A DNA stretch of 64,000 nucleotides. Origin: Flavobacterium chryseum. Lineage in GTDB: Bacteria > Bacteroidota > Bacteroidia > Flavobacteriales > Flavobacteriaceae. Position 1 is the stretch's first letter. Each line of letters opens with the position of its first letter. The notes beneath the pieces were generated by a model. The model ran no database searches. It was given only the letters and a program-made list of their open reading frames with translations, and was not told where the DNA came from. The stretch is from the NCBI RefSeq assembly GCF_004362015.1, contig NZ_SNWW01000001.1, positions 545,288 through 609,287 of the forward strand, read 5' to 3'. The position numbers and the translations under genes were made by a program. Shown here in pieces: positions 46,301 to 54,917 of this stretch.

Positions 46301-47244
46301 TATATTTTTGGACACACAATACACCATTTGCGAATAATAAATATACATCAGATGATTATGCGGTTTATAATTTGCTTGGTGGAGTTGGTACACGCGGTGC
46401 TTTATCTGCAGGTATAAATGCTAATATTCCTGATGGAAAAATTGCTTCAGGTCAGGCATTTTTCGTTAATAATAAAGGGTTACAGAATGTAGATTTTGAT
46501 GATAGCATGCGAATTTCAGGCCAAAACGCTACTTTTTTCAAACCAACTAAAGAAATTAAAAGTTCTGTTGAAAAAGATCGTATTTGGATAAATCTTAAAA
46601 ATGAAGAAGGTATTTTTAAACAAATTCTTTTAGGATATATAAATGGAGCAACAAATGATTTTGATGAAAATTATGATTCAGAATCTCTGGATGCAAATCA
46701 GTTCGTTGATTTTTATAGTACAAATTCCAATAAGAATCTGGTAATTCAAGGTCGGGAATTGCCATTTTCAGATACAGACATAATTCCTTTAGGATATCGT
46801 GTTTCAGTTGCAGGGAATTTTACAATCGCAATAGATCATGCAGATGGCAAACTAAGTAATCAGGCTGTTTATCTTGAAGATAAAACGACCAAGACATTTC
46901 ACGACTTAACAGTTAGTGATTATAAATTCAGTACACTAAGCGGAAACTTTAATAATCGCTTTACACTTAGGTATAATTATGAAACGCTGAAAGTTAATGA
47001 ATTTGAAAATTCAGGAAATAGTGTATTGGTTGCAGTAAAAGATAAGACAATCAAAATAAATTCAATACAAACACCGATTAATGAAGTTGTAATTTTTGAT
47101 ACATTAGGAAAAATGATTTACAATAAAAAGAAAGTAGAAGCTACAGAATTTGAAATAAATTTAGCATCAGCTTCCAATCAGATTTTAATGGTCAAAACAA
47201 TCTTACATGACGGAAACGTTCAGGTAAATAAAATTATATTATAA
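43396..47244 (+). CDS. Giant T9SS-secreted surface protein D (1282 aa, delta-60 repeat beta-propeller)
   Basis: A TTG start gives a proper signal peptide (KKILLSLVFFLPIISLQLSAQ). Residues about 30-745 are a long series of delta-60 repeats of roughly 55 residues, each with the pattern ALQSDGKIIVGGSFTTYNG followed by RLNPDGSIDSSFN-like strands. Such repeats are predicted to form beta-propellers. From about 760 the protein carries the shared module in a more diverged form: FDYTYWSSPVENQKLIDISP, LYFWTHNTPFANNKY and RGYIIRGPQYFS, ending in a T9SS sorting tail (KMIYNKKKVEATEFEI). It is likely a cell-surface protein. It is the oldest relative of the A/B/C set judging by divergence. Confidence 0.85.
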   Translation: MIKKILLSLVFFLPIISLQLSAQQGKVDVTFNILDDGLNGDGFDNTVRTLSLQTDQNLIVGGDYLNLNGISSPYLTRLNPDGNIDLAFNTGTGFNGKVYSSYIQSDGKIIVGGSFTTYNGINAGRLIRLNTDGSNDASFNTSIGGTTGIIYAIKAQADGKIIIAGSFTKYNGTTANRIARILPNGDLDTSFNTGTGSTSNITNIVILPDGKILLSGNFTSFNGTASNKLVRLYSDGRVDSSFNIGTGFDDDVSAIAVQPDGKIILGGKFTTYNGNVANRIIRINEDGSNDNSFLSGSGINSGAVQTIKLSSSGNIMVGGSFTGDYNGVDVNRVFLLNQNGILKDDIDFGSGPASASVLALEDDSEGSWYIGGSFSVFDGLNQGRLAKINTEGEYDTAYLSAGIGFDNSVYKVMPLENKKTMVFGNFKKFNGEFASRIARLSEDGSLDTSFNPAQIGANNYIKTAVLQADGKIILGGNFTNYNETNSNRLIRILPDGLVDSTFNIGYGFTAYVYTMAIQSDQKIIVAGSFTSYNKDSSVMRIARLLPDGTRDTSFNVGRSVDGIIETVLIQPDGKILVGGQFTNFDGHPFARLIRLNPDGSIDSGFNVGSGFDKNVYAIALQSDGKIIVGGAFLNYNGSSQKRIVRLNSNGSLDTSFDSGTGFSKGDVRSILVQPDDRILVGGTFSGTYKNHISLRLIRLLKSGDYDYSFEARLNNKLYSMSFTSDYRLLIGGDFNSVSGISKHRIARLKLCLDSTTWNGTTWSNGFPSGGKQVFFKNDYSVLTSANVCSCSIDEGKTVTLLNGNTLGIEFDYSGLGTLVLEDTASLYQQDDETLNTGIVHVKRKSSPILKFDYTYWSSPVENQKLIDISPYTSLDKFFSFSITSNSWKQENPSDKMVIGRGYIIRGPQYFSASVPEKFEATFKGIPFNGKVSLSFQKTDGFNLVGNPYPSAIDADVFLAKNASNIKGTLYFWTHNTPFANNKYTSDDYAVYNLLGGVGTRGALSAGINANIPDGKIASGQAFFVNNKGLQNVDFDDSMRISGQNATFFKPTKEIKSSVEKDRIWINLKNEEGIFKQILLGYINGATNDFDENYDSESLDANQFVDFYSTNSNKNLVIQGRELPFSDTDIIPLGYRVSVAGNFTIAIDHADGKLSNQAVYLEDKTTKTFHDLTVSDYKFSTLSGNFNNRFTLRYNYETLKVNEFENSGNSVLVAVKDKTIKINSIQTPINEVVIFDTLGKMIYNKKKVEATEFEINLASASNQILMVKTILHDGNVQVNKIIL

Positions 47245-47279
47245 TTAAAAAGCAGTTGTCTTCACAACTGCTTTTTAAT
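47244..47279. terminator. Perfect 16-bp bidirectional terminator
   Basis: ATTAAAAAGCAGTTGT pairs perfectly with ACAACTGCTTTTTAAT over a CTTC loop. It overlaps the end of protein D and serves the convergent cupin gene. Confidence 0.93.
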
Positions 47280-47283
47280 ATTC

Positions 47284-48150
47284 TTAAGCGCTTTTTGCTA
47301 AATTTTCATGCGTATTCTGAATCGCTTTTTCGTTTTTGTAGTCAATCCATCTCTGGCCTTTGAGTTTTCGCATTAAAACATCAAAATGCCTCATGATAAA
47401 TATATTATAAGCTGCTTTGGATAAATTAGTAATATTTCGTGGAAAAGCTCGCAAGCTCATTGAAAATCCGGGCGTCAGATACTTCATATAATGCCAATAT
47501 CCTTCGGGCATATATAAAACTTCACCATGTTTTAAATTCGTAATATATCCTTCAACATTCTTTAAAGCAGGCCATTTTTCGTAATCAGGATTATCAAAAT
47601 CAATATCTTCTCTTGAAATTAAGGCATGCGGTATTTTGTACATAAACTTAGATTGATCAGGTGCAAAAATCATGCATTGTTTTTCTCCATGAAAATGGAA
47701 ATGCAAAATATTAGAATAATCAATATCAAAATGCATAAACACTTTTGAATTCTCTCCTCCAAAAAACAGCATCGGTAATTGTTTCACTAATTTTAAACCG
47801 ATATCAGGCCATAAAAAGTCATTTCGTAATGCTGGCACTTGTTTCATTAAATTAAAAAGGAAAATACGGTAATTTGTAGGTTTAGATTCTAAAAGATTGA
47901 TGTACTCGCTCATTTTCATTTTCATATGCGCTTCATTAAAGCCATCTTCATGATTTACGTGCCTGTCATCGTATAAAGGAACAGTAACATTGCCCGCGAT
48001 CTCCTTCATATAAGATAATTTCCATTTCTCATATGCCGGCCAGTCTTCAGTAAGTTCTTCAATCACAACTGGAATTTGGTTTTTTACGTACTGGGAAATA
48101 AAATCTGATTTGCTGATTTTTTTTACCCTTTTTATTTCGTTTAATTTCAT
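47284..48150 (-). CDS. Cupin-like/JmjC-type Fe(II) dioxygenase family protein
   Basis: The 288-residue protein has a cupin_8/JmjC fold. The metal triad is His140, Asp142 (FMHFDIDYSN) and His220 (PEGYWHYMKYL). The strand ILHFHFHGEKQCMIFAP between them and the N-terminal PVVIEELTEDWPAYEKW are typical. By family it should be a 2-oxoglutarate/Fe(II) hydroxylase acting on a protein or small molecule in the cytoplasm; the substrate is unknown. It lies downstream of bioB but behind a terminator hairpin. The family is common in Bacteroidota. Confidence 0.88.
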   Translation of the reverse strand: MKLNEIKRVKKISKSDFISQYVKNQIPVVIEELTEDWPAYEKWKLSYMKEIAGNVTVPLYDDRHVNHEDGFNEAHMKMKMSEYINLLESKPTNYRIFLFNLMKQVPALRNDFLWPDIGLKLVKQLPMLFFGGENSKVFMHFDIDYSNILHFHFHGEKQCMIFAPDQSKFMYKIPHALISREDIDFDNPDYEKWPALKNVEGYITNLKHGEVLYMPEGYWHYMKYLTPGFSMSLRAFPRNITNLSKAAYNIFIMRHFDVLMRKLKGQRWIDYKNEKAIQNTHENLAKSA

Positions 48151-48163
48151 TTCTATAAATAAA

Positions 48164-48197
48164 AAAATTGCTTATAACTCTAGTTATAAGCAATTTA
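48164..48197 (-). terminator. Terminator between bioB and the cupin gene
   Basis: AATTGCTTATAAC pairs with GTTATAAGCAATT over a 4-nt loop. On the minus strand it is followed by a T tract, so it ends bioB transcription. Confidence 0.85.
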
Positions 48198-48230
48198 AAA
48201 ATGTTTATTGAGATGTATTAACTCTTTTAA

Positions 48231-49319
48231 TTAATTCTTTGACTTAATCGAAGCTTCAAGATTTCTTTCAATTGTGTGTCCTGGTCTTGACCATTTTGGT
48301 TTTTCGCCTAGCGGTGCAAATTGAGAGTCAGCAGCTTCTACAGTTTGTGGCTGTGAAACTTTAACGAATGGTTTTTGAGGAATTAATCCTAAAAGATCAA
48401 ACATTTTCATGTCTTCATGAACATCCGGATTTGGTGTAGTAAGCAATTTATCTCCAGCAAAAATAGAATTGGCACCTGCAAAAAAGCACATTGCCTGTCC
48501 TTCACGGCTCATATTTGTTCTTCCTGCAGATAAACGTACCTGCGTATCCGGCATTACGATTCTTGTAGTAGCTACCATACGAATCATTTCCCAGATTTCA
48601 ACTGGTTTTTCTTCTTCCATCGGAGTTCCTTCAACAGCAACTAAAGCGTTAATAGGCACAGATTCAGGTTGTGGATTTAAAGTAGAAAGGGCAACAAGCA
48701 TTCCTGCTCTGTCTTCAATACTTTCTCCCATTCCGATAATTCCCCCACTACAAACCGTAACATTCGTTTTACGAACATTTTCGATCGTTTGTAAACGGTC
48801 TTCGAAACCACGTGTAGAAATTACATCTTTATAATATTCTTCAGAAGTATCTAAATTGTGATTGTAAGCGTATAAACCAGCTTCTGCCAAACGTTGTGCC
48901 TGATTTTCGGTAATCATACCCAAAGTACAGCAAACCTCCATATCTAGTTTATTAATGGTACGAACCATTTCTAAAACCTGATCAAATTCTTCACCGTCTT
49001 TTACGTTTCTCCAGGCAGCTCCCATGCAAACACGAGATGATCCGCTTGATTTGGCGCGCAAAGCTTGTGCTTTTACCTGGCTAACGCTCATTAAGTCGTT
49101 TCCTTCTACACCTGTGTTATATCGTGCTGCTTGTGGACAATAACCACAATCCTCAGGACACCCTCCGGTTTTGATAGATAGTAAAGTCGATACCTGAACT
49201 ACGTTCGGATCGTGTTTTTGTCTATGAATTGAGGCCGCTTCATAAAGAAGGTCCATCATAGGTTTGTTATATATGGCGATTATTTCGTCTTTTGTCCAGT
49301 TGTGTTTTGTAATGCTCAT
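48231..49319 (-). CDS. bioB: Biotin synthase (BioB)
   Basis: I choose the ATG at 49319 (MSITKHNWTKDEI, 362 residues); another frame start lies 3 codons upstream. This radical-SAM enzyme inserts sulphur into dethiobiotin, the last step of biotin synthesis. The radical-SAM cluster cysteines 54, 58 and 61 are in GGCPEDCGYCPQAARY. SSGSSRVCMGAAWRN, YNHNLDTSEEYYKDVISTR, VCSGGIIGMGES and the late FAGANSIFAGDKLLTTPNP complete the match. It lies about 20 kb from bioF-bioD-bioA, on the opposite strand, with the surface-protein island between. Confidence 0.98.
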   Translation of the reverse strand: MSITKHNWTKDEIIAIYNKPMMDLLYEAASIHRQKHDPNVVQVSTLLSIKTGGCPEDCGYCPQAARYNTGVEGNDLMSVSQVKAQALRAKSSGSSRVCMGAAWRNVKDGEEFDQVLEMVRTINKLDMEVCCTLGMITENQAQRLAEAGLYAYNHNLDTSEEYYKDVISTRGFEDRLQTIENVRKTNVTVCSGGIIGMGESIEDRAGMLVALSTLNPQPESVPINALVAVEGTPMEEEKPVEIWEMIRMVATTRIVMPDTQVRLSAGRTNMSREGQAMCFFAGANSIFAGDKLLTTPNPDVHEDMKMFDLLGLIPQKPFVKVSQPQTVEAADSQFAPLGEKPKWSRPGHTIERNLEASIKSKN

Positions 49320-49421
49320 TAGGTACATTGTTTTTGAAGCTTCAAAAGTAACGAAATTGTTCTAATCAACCAATGATGAATTCTGTAAATGAACAATTGG
49401 CAGTTATTTTCAAAAAAGAAA

Positions 49422-49465
49422 CACTCTAAAATCATATAATTATAAATTTTTATGATTTTAGAGTG
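49422..49465. terminator. Perfect 15-bp hairpin between bioB and the membrane protein gene
   Basis: CACTCTAAAATCATA and TATGATTTTAGAGTG are perfect complements with 14 bases between. On the minus strand it ends the membrane-protein transcript ahead of bioB. Confidence 0.85.
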
Positions 49466-49492
49466 CTTAAATTGTTGATTTATTTTGAAATA

Positions 49493-49930
49493 TTAATCGG
49501 CTGCATATTTATTGTTCCAATATAACATCATCATTAAAGTCACGATTACAGAAGAGGCAAGTCCTTCAAACAATAAACAAATGCAATAAGTTGGTACAGA
49601 TGGATTTCCTCCAAACATAAATGCCTCCGATAATGTTTTTACATAGGCATCTCCGCCTCGGGCATAACTATAAACTAATAATCCGAAAACACTCATAGAT
49701 ACCCCAACGACAGAAGTAGTCATTGCAGAAACGGCATTAGATACAAAATTAGTTTCGCCTTCGCGAAGGTTCATTTGCATAGTTCTGTTTACGCCATAAA
49801 ATATAAAAAAGACATTCAGCGTACGTAAATAGAACAAATCAGCAAGTCCTAACAAATTCATCAATAAAAAATAAATGCCAATTCCGAGGAATATCAAAAA
49901 ACCGTTGGTAATTTCTTTAGGTAATTTCAT
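49493..49930 (-). CDS. Four-helix membrane protein, function unknown
   Basis: The 145-residue protein has four hydrophobic segments: FLIFLGIGIYFLLMNLLGL, LNVFFIFYGV, VVGVSMSVFGLLVYSY and CLLFEGLASSVIVTLMMMLY, with short polar loops and a charged loop NLREGETNF. It should sit in the inner membrane. I do not recognise a family, and no conserved catalytic residues stand out. It is flanked by a terminator on one side and a repeat-rich gap on the other, so it seems monocistronic. Confidence 0.75.
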   Translation of the reverse strand: MKLPKEITNGFLIFLGIGIYFLLMNLLGLADLFYLRTLNVFFIFYGVNRTMQMNLREGETNFVSNAVSAMTTSVVGVSMSVFGLLVYSYARGGDAYVKTLSEAFMFGGNPSVPTYCICLLFEGLASSVIVTLMMMLYWNNKYAAD

Positions 49931-50051
49931 AATGGTTATTTTTAAAGAAGTTAATAGTATGTAGTTGACAAACAGTGTTTTATATCAAATTTACTAAAAA
50001 AAGAAGTACGATGATTTAAAAATAACGAAAAGTATGTTTAGTAGTAAACTG

Positions 50052-50195
50052 GATGCAGTCTCTACGGGACATTCTTGTAAGTTAAGATATTTGTTTGTTA
50101 CCAATATTTAACTTCTAACGAAGTATATCTCGTAGAGATTGTATATTGGTAGGTTGGCAAGTTCGTGTGCATTTTTGTCCCAGCGGGACTACATC
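50052..50195. repeat. Nested inverted-repeat intergenic element (MITE/REP-like)
   Basis: An outer imperfect inverted repeat (GATGCAGTCTCTACGGGAC at 50052-50070; GTCCCAGCGGGACTACATC at 50177-50195) encloses an inner perfect one (TACCAATAT 50099-50107; ATATTGGTA 50143-50151). A second TCTCGTAGAGAT palindrome lies between the inner arms. It has no coding content. The style recalls dispersed palindromic repeats of Bacteroidota. Confidence 0.65.
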
Positions 50196-50227
50196 TTAAT
50201 CTATCCAATAAATTAAAAAATAAATCT

Positions 50228-51157
50228 TTAAAGCTGGCTAACAAAATCAAGAGCAGTATTTCTATCTTGATTTAATTGTTCTTTCAATAAATCAACAGAA
50301 CCAAACTTTTGTTCGTCACGAATATATTCTAATAAAGAAATTTCAATCTTTTGACCATAAATATCTGCATCAAAATCAAAAAGATGGACTTCTATAGTTT
50401 GTTTTTCACCGTTTACAGTTGGATTAAAACCGATATTCATCATTCCGAATACTTCTTTTTGATTGATAATAGTTTTAACGATGTAAACACCATTTTTCGG
50501 AATTTTTTTATAGTCTTCTTCAATATGAATGTTGGCTGTAGGGAAACCAATCGTTCTTCCTAATTGTTTTCCTTTTACAACTTCGCCGCTTAAAAAATAA
50601 GCATAACCCAGATAATCATTTGCCAAAGCAATATTTCCTTCGTCTAAAGCTTTTCTGATTTTGGTTGAGCTTACCGAAACATCCTGAATTTCCTGAGCAG
50701 AGATTTGTTCCACTTCAAAACCATATTCTTTTCCAAAAGCAATTAAATCATCGATGTTGGCCGTTCTGTTTCTTCCAAAACGATGATCATGACCAATAAT
50801 TATTTTTTGAATATGAAATTGATCCACTAAAATAGAATGCACAAATTCTTCGGCAGTTAGTCTTGAAAAGCTTTCGTTAAACGGATGAATAACAAGGTTT
50901 TCTATTCCGGTTTCTTCTAACAGTTTTGATTTTTCAGGAATAGTATTCAAAAGTTTTATTTCTGATTTTTCCTGCAAAACCATTCTTGGATGCGGAAAAA
51001 AGGTAAGTACTAAACTCTCGTATTTTCCGTTTTCAGTATTTTGAGTAATTCGTTCCAGAATTTTTTTATGACCAATATGCACACCATCAAAGGTGCCAAG
51101 TGTTAAAATAGTTTTCTTGGTTGATCGAAAATCGTTTATAGAATGAAAAAGCTTCAA
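50228..51157 (-). CDS. ribF: Bifunctional riboflavin kinase/FAD synthetase (RibF)
   Basis: The protein converts riboflavin to FMN and FAD. The N-terminal adenylyltransferase domain has GTFDGVHIGHKKIL and IIGHDHRFGRNRTAN. The C-terminal flavokinase domain has GRTIGFPTANI and PKNGVYIVKT. The start is uncertain: the open frame begins with TTG at 51181 (317 residues), and a second TTG at 51157 gives K-L-F-H-S-I-N-D-F at the N-terminus, typical of this family in Flavobacteria, with 309 residues. I prefer the shorter form. The gene stands alone. Confidence 0.95.
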   Translation of the reverse strand: MKLFHSINDFRSTKKTILTLGTFDGVHIGHKKILERITQNTENGKYESLVLTFFPHPRMVLQEKSEIKLLNTIPEKSKLLEETGIENLVIHPFNESFSRLTAEEFVHSILVDQFHIQKIIIGHDHRFGRNRTANIDDLIAFGKEYGFEVEQISAQEIQDVSVSSTKIRKALDEGNIALANDYLGYAYFLSGEVVKGKQLGRTIGFPTANIHIEEDYKKIPKNGVYIVKTIINQKEVFGMMNIGFNPTVNGEKQTIEVHLFDFDADIYGQKIEISLLEYIRDEQKFGSVDLLKEQLNQDRNTALDFVSQL

Positions 51158-51352
51158 AGCAAATTGTTTAGGATGGTGCAAATTTATACTATCTATTTTA
51201 AATTCTACACTAACGTGAATTGATTTTTTAACGCTACAGGTTCACTTTTTGACATAAATGCCTGACTCGTCGATAAAAAATCATTAATTGTCGTATATAT
51301 GTAAGATTTTGATTTAATTCTCTTAATTTTGATTTTTCTAAAACCTTTGAGT

Positions 51353-54043
51353 ATGAGTAAACAGCTACTATTTTTGTTATTTATTTTTTGTTGTATCGAA
51401 GTTCATGCTCAAAATGACGATCTATGGCAAAAAAGTTCCGGTTCAGTTTTAAATAAAAGTGTAAGTTCATCTAATTCGGATAAACTATACTATAAATTAA
51501 ATGCTGATTTTTTGAAAGCAAAACTTTCATCAACCACTAATAAAACTTCAAAAAGTAGTAGTACTGAAATTACTATTCCCAATTCAAATGGGATTTTAGA
51601 AAGATTTACAGTTTGGGAATCTTCTAATTTTGAACCTGAATTGCAGGCAAAATACCCTGAAATTAGATCTTACCAAGGAAAAGGTTTAGATGATAAATCA
51701 GCAAAAATACATTTTAGTGTTTCGCCAATTGGTACGCAAACAATGGTACTTCGTGCCGATAAACCTTCAGAATTTATCGAGCAAAATCCGGATGATACAT
51801 CAGAATATGTTTTGTTTACTTCTCAAAACAATTTCAAACCTACTTCTAAATTAGTTTGTAGTTTAAAAGATCAGGCGACAAATAAAAGTTTGACCAACAA
51901 AACAGCAAAAACTGCTGCTAATAATAAAGTTTTCAAAACCTTAAGACTGGCTTTGTCATGTACAGGAGAGTATACCGCTTATTTTGGTGGTACAAAAGCT
52001 GGTGCATTGGCAGGAATGAATGCAACGATGTCAAGAGTAAATGGCATTTTAAATAACGATCTTGCTGTTGGATTGGTTTTAATCGCTAATAATGATGCTG
52101 TAGTATATACTAACGCTACAACAGACCCTTATTCAAATGCAAGTAAAGGAACTTCGGTAGATACAGATGGCAATGATTTTTGGAGTAAAGAAGTTCAAAG
52201 CACATTAACAACTGTAATTGGAGAAGGGAATTATGATATTGGTCATTTGTTTGGAGCTTCGGGCGGAGGAGGAAATGCTGGTTGTATTGGTTGCGTTTGT
52301 GATAGCCCAACGCCATCAAATGCTATAGGAAAAGGAAGTGCTTATACTTCGCCATCAGACGGTAAACCACAGGGAGACACCTTTGATATTGATTTTGTGG
52401 TTCACGAATTAGGGCACCAATTAGGCGCTAATCATACTTTTTCTTTTGATGCCGGAGAAAGAACAGGCGTAAATGTTGAACCAGGAAGCGGATCAACTAT
52501 AATGGGATATGCGGGAATAACAGATTATGATGTTCAGAGTAACTCTGATGATTATTTTGCATATGTCAGTATTTCCCAAATTCAAAATAATCTTGCCACA
52601 AAAAGTTGTCCGGCTAGTACAGCTTTAACTAATAATTCACCAACAATTAATGCAGGGGCCGATTATACAATCCCAATTAGTACACCCTTTATTTTAACCG
52701 GAACAGGTTCAAATACTGACGGCAATACAATTACGTATACATGGGAACAAAACGATAGCGCAACATCAACTTCTGGAGATACCAGCCTTGCTTATGCAAC
52801 AAAGCCGGACGGACCTTTATTTAGATCGTTTACTCCAACAACTTCTCCGGTTAGATATATGCCAAGTTATAATTCAGTTCTTCAAAATAGATTAACAACG
52901 ACTTGGGAATCTGTTTCGTCTATTGCAAGAACGTTGCATTTTACCTTAACAGGAAGAGATAACGCAGCGCTGGTACCACCGCAAACCAATACTGATGAAG
53001 CAATTATAACCGTTGCGTCATTTGCCGGACCATTTGCAGTTACTTCTCAAAACACAACTGATTTAGGTTTGCAGCAAGGAACAAATCAAGCGATAACCTG
53101 GAGTGTAAATAGTACCAATACGCTGCAAGGTTCTACAGCTGTAAATATAAAATTATCTACAGATGGAGGTTTGACTTTTCCTGTAGTTTTGGCAGCCAAT
53201 ACTCCAAATGATGGTTCTGAAACGGTTACGATTCCAACAAGTGTTGTTTCGGCTACAAATTGCAGAATTCTGGTTGAACCTGTAGCAAACATATATTACG
53301 CTTTAAATAGTAAGTCATTTGCCATTGGATATACGCCATCAACTGTTTGTGATACGTATAATTTCGGAAACTTTAGTATTCCTTTTTCAACAACAACTTA
53401 TACTTCAAAAGCCGTAAGTGTACCGGCATCAACAGGAACAGTGTCGGATGTAAATGTTAGTATGAATGTAACGCATGCGAGATTTTCTGATCTTGAAATT
53501 CAAATCGAAAGTCCAACAGGAACCGTTGTGCGTTTGTTTAATAAAGGCTGCGCAAGTACAAATGCTACTTTAGATTTTCAGTTTGATGATTCAGGAGTAA
53601 ATTTAGATTGTTCTAAAACGACATCTCAAATTGTTATTCCAACTGATTTTTTAAGTGCTTTTAATGGAGAAAATCCGCAAGGAAACTGGGTTTTAAAAGT
53701 TCGTGATGCAGTTTCCGGAAGTTTTGGAACTGTAAATTCTGCCTCAATAAATATTTGTAATCAAACATTTACTTTGGGAGTTCCTGACGAAGAAAATATT
53801 GAGTTTGTTATGTATCCAAATCCAACAAGGGGCGATATTACAATTCAATTTTCAAGTGAATCAAAAGCAGGAGTCAACGTTTTTATACATGATGCTTTAG
53901 GCAAAAAGGTATATAATAAAACATTTGCAAGCGCAAGCAATTTCAACCAGACTATTAAATTAGAAGATCTGTCTGCCGGAATTTATTTTGTAACGGTTGT
54001 AGATGGAAGTAAAAGAACCGTTAAAAAGATAATCGTATATTAA
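51353..54043 (+). CDS. T9SS-secreted zinc metalloprotease (reprolysin-like) with P-domain
   Basis: The ATG at 51353 gives a signal peptide (MSKQLLFLLFIFCCIEVHAQ). A prodomain of about 170 residues is followed by a metzincin-type catalytic domain with HELGHQLGANH (first His at residue 351) and the Met-turn SGSTIMGYAGI. Fibronectin/PKD-like linkers follow. A proprotein-convertase P-domain at about 670-810 (VSMNVTHARFSDLEIQIESP, GNWVLKVRDAV) and a type A T9SS sorting domain (MYPNPTRGDITIQF, SAGIYFVTVVDG) end the protein. It should be secreted and degrade extracellular proteins. The gene is monocistronic. Confidence 0.93.
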   Translation: MSKQLLFLLFIFCCIEVHAQNDDLWQKSSGSVLNKSVSSSNSDKLYYKLNADFLKAKLSSTTNKTSKSSSTEITIPNSNGILERFTVWESSNFEPELQAKYPEIRSYQGKGLDDKSAKIHFSVSPIGTQTMVLRADKPSEFIEQNPDDTSEYVLFTSQNNFKPTSKLVCSLKDQATNKSLTNKTAKTAANNKVFKTLRLALSCTGEYTAYFGGTKAGALAGMNATMSRVNGILNNDLAVGLVLIANNDAVVYTNATTDPYSNASKGTSVDTDGNDFWSKEVQSTLTTVIGEGNYDIGHLFGASGGGGNAGCIGCVCDSPTPSNAIGKGSAYTSPSDGKPQGDTFDIDFVVHELGHQLGANHTFSFDAGERTGVNVEPGSGSTIMGYAGITDYDVQSNSDDYFAYVSISQIQNNLATKSCPASTALTNNSPTINAGADYTIPISTPFILTGTGSNTDGNTITYTWEQNDSATSTSGDTSLAYATKPDGPLFRSFTPTTSPVRYMPSYNSVLQNRLTTTWESVSSIARTLHFTLTGRDNAALVPPQTNTDEAIITVASFAGPFAVTSQNTTDLGLQQGTNQAITWSVNSTNTLQGSTAVNIKLSTDGGLTFPVVLAANTPNDGSETVTIPTSVVSATNCRILVEPVANIYYALNSKSFAIGYTPSTVCDTYNFGNFSIPFSTTTYTSKAVSVPASTGTVSDVNVSMNVTHARFSDLEIQIESPTGTVVRLFNKGCASTNATLDFQFDDSGVNLDCSKTTSQIVIPTDFLSAFNGENPQGNWVLKVRDAVSGSFGTVNSASINICNQTFTLGVPDEENIEFVMYPNPTRGDITIQFSSESKAGVNVFIHDALGKKVYNKTFASASNFNQTIKLEDLSAGIYFVTVVDGSKRTVKKIIVY

Positions 54044-54056
54044 ATTTCAAATAAAA

Positions 54057-54131
54057 AAATTCCAAATTCCAATTTGCCGTTGAATTTTTCAATGCCCATT
54101 TTGGAATTTGGAATTTTGGAATTTGGAATTT
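54057..54131. terminator. Convergent terminator of the TTCCAAATTCC family, with doubled right arm
   Basis: AAATTCCAAATTCCAA (54057-54072) can pair with TTGGAATTTGGAATTT, which occurs twice in tandem (54101-54116 and 54116-54131). It lies between the metalloprotease and the comF-like gene. Confidence 0.75.
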
Positions 54132-54135
54132 ACCT

Positions 54136-54819
54136 CTATGAGTTCGCCATCGCCATACAAACAATACTAATCTTCGTTCCGGGAATTTTTAGTAAAGCTC
54201 TTGAACAAGCCTCAAGCGTTGCGCCGGTAGTAAGTACGTCGTCGACAATTAAAAAATGTTTGTTTTGATTTTCTTCTGTTGATAGTACATCAAAAATATT
54301 TTCGATGTTTTCAGATCTTCCCAAAAGATTCTTTTTAGATTGTGTTTTAGAATACTTCTTGCGGTACAAAATCGAATCATTATATTCAATTTTTAAACCT
54401 TCAGACAAAGCTTTTCCAAAAGTAGCAACCTGATTATAACCTCGTTCTCTAAATTTTCTTTTATGAAGCGGAACAGGGATTATCATATCGAAAGGAGTTT
54501 GCAATTTCAATTCTTTTAAATCTTCTACATACCAGTTTCCTAAAACGGTACCAATCTCTTCCAAACCTTTGTATTTGAGATTGTGAATGAGTTCCTGAAC
54601 AATTCCTTTTTTATTGAAATACAAAAATGCCGAAACATATTCGATTTCAACTTTACCATAAAACTTCTTGACAGCTTCATTTTTAGGATCTAAATGATAT
54701 TGGGTAAGAGGCATTTCATGACGACAATTAGTACACAAAACAGTTTCGTTACTCATTAAAACCGTGCGACAACCGGCACAAACTTTAGGAAAAAACAGGT
54801 CAATAATATAATTAAACAC
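54136..54819 (-). CDS. ComF family phosphoribosyltransferase-like protein
   Basis: The 227-residue protein starts with GTG (MFNYIIDLFFPKVCAGC). It has an N-terminal zinc-binding pair of C-x-x-C motifs (CAGC, CTNC) and a type I phosphoribosyltransferase domain with the PRPP loop FLIVDDVLTTGATLE. The middle shows IIPVPLHKRKFRERGYNQV, the ComF signature. In other bacteria ComF supports DNA uptake; in Bacteroidota its role is not firmly known. The gene is divergent from glyS and convergent with the metalloprotease. Confidence 0.92.
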   Translation of the reverse strand: MFNYIIDLFFPKVCAGCRTVLMSNETVLCTNCRHEMPLTQYHLDPKNEAVKKFYGKVEIEYVSAFLYFNKKGIVQELIHNLKYKGLEEIGTVLGNWYVEDLKELKLQTPFDMIIPVPLHKRKFRERGYNQVATFGKALSEGLKIEYNDSILYRKKYSKTQSKKNLLGRSENIENIFDVLSTEENQNKHFLIVDDVLTTGATLEACSRALLKIPGTKISIVCMAMANS

Positions 54820-54902
54820 AAATAGAAAGAATTTAGTTACAAAAATAACGAAATCAATGCTTCAAACTTTATAATTTTTCTTTTTTTTAAACGTACTTTT
54901 TA

Positions 54903-54910
54903 TATTTTTG
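54903..54910 (+). promoter_or_regulatory. Candidate -7 element of glyS
   Basis: TATTTTTG matches TAnnTTTG and ends 7 bp before the glyS ATG, so the leader would be very short or absent. Confidence 0.45.
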
Positions 54911-54917
54911 CATCACT

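Noticed and set aside
48231..49319. Biotin or other riboswitch near the bio genes, and a TPP or FMN riboswitch near thiL and ribF
   Set aside because: The upstream gaps are short and show none of the conserved riboswitch sequences I know.
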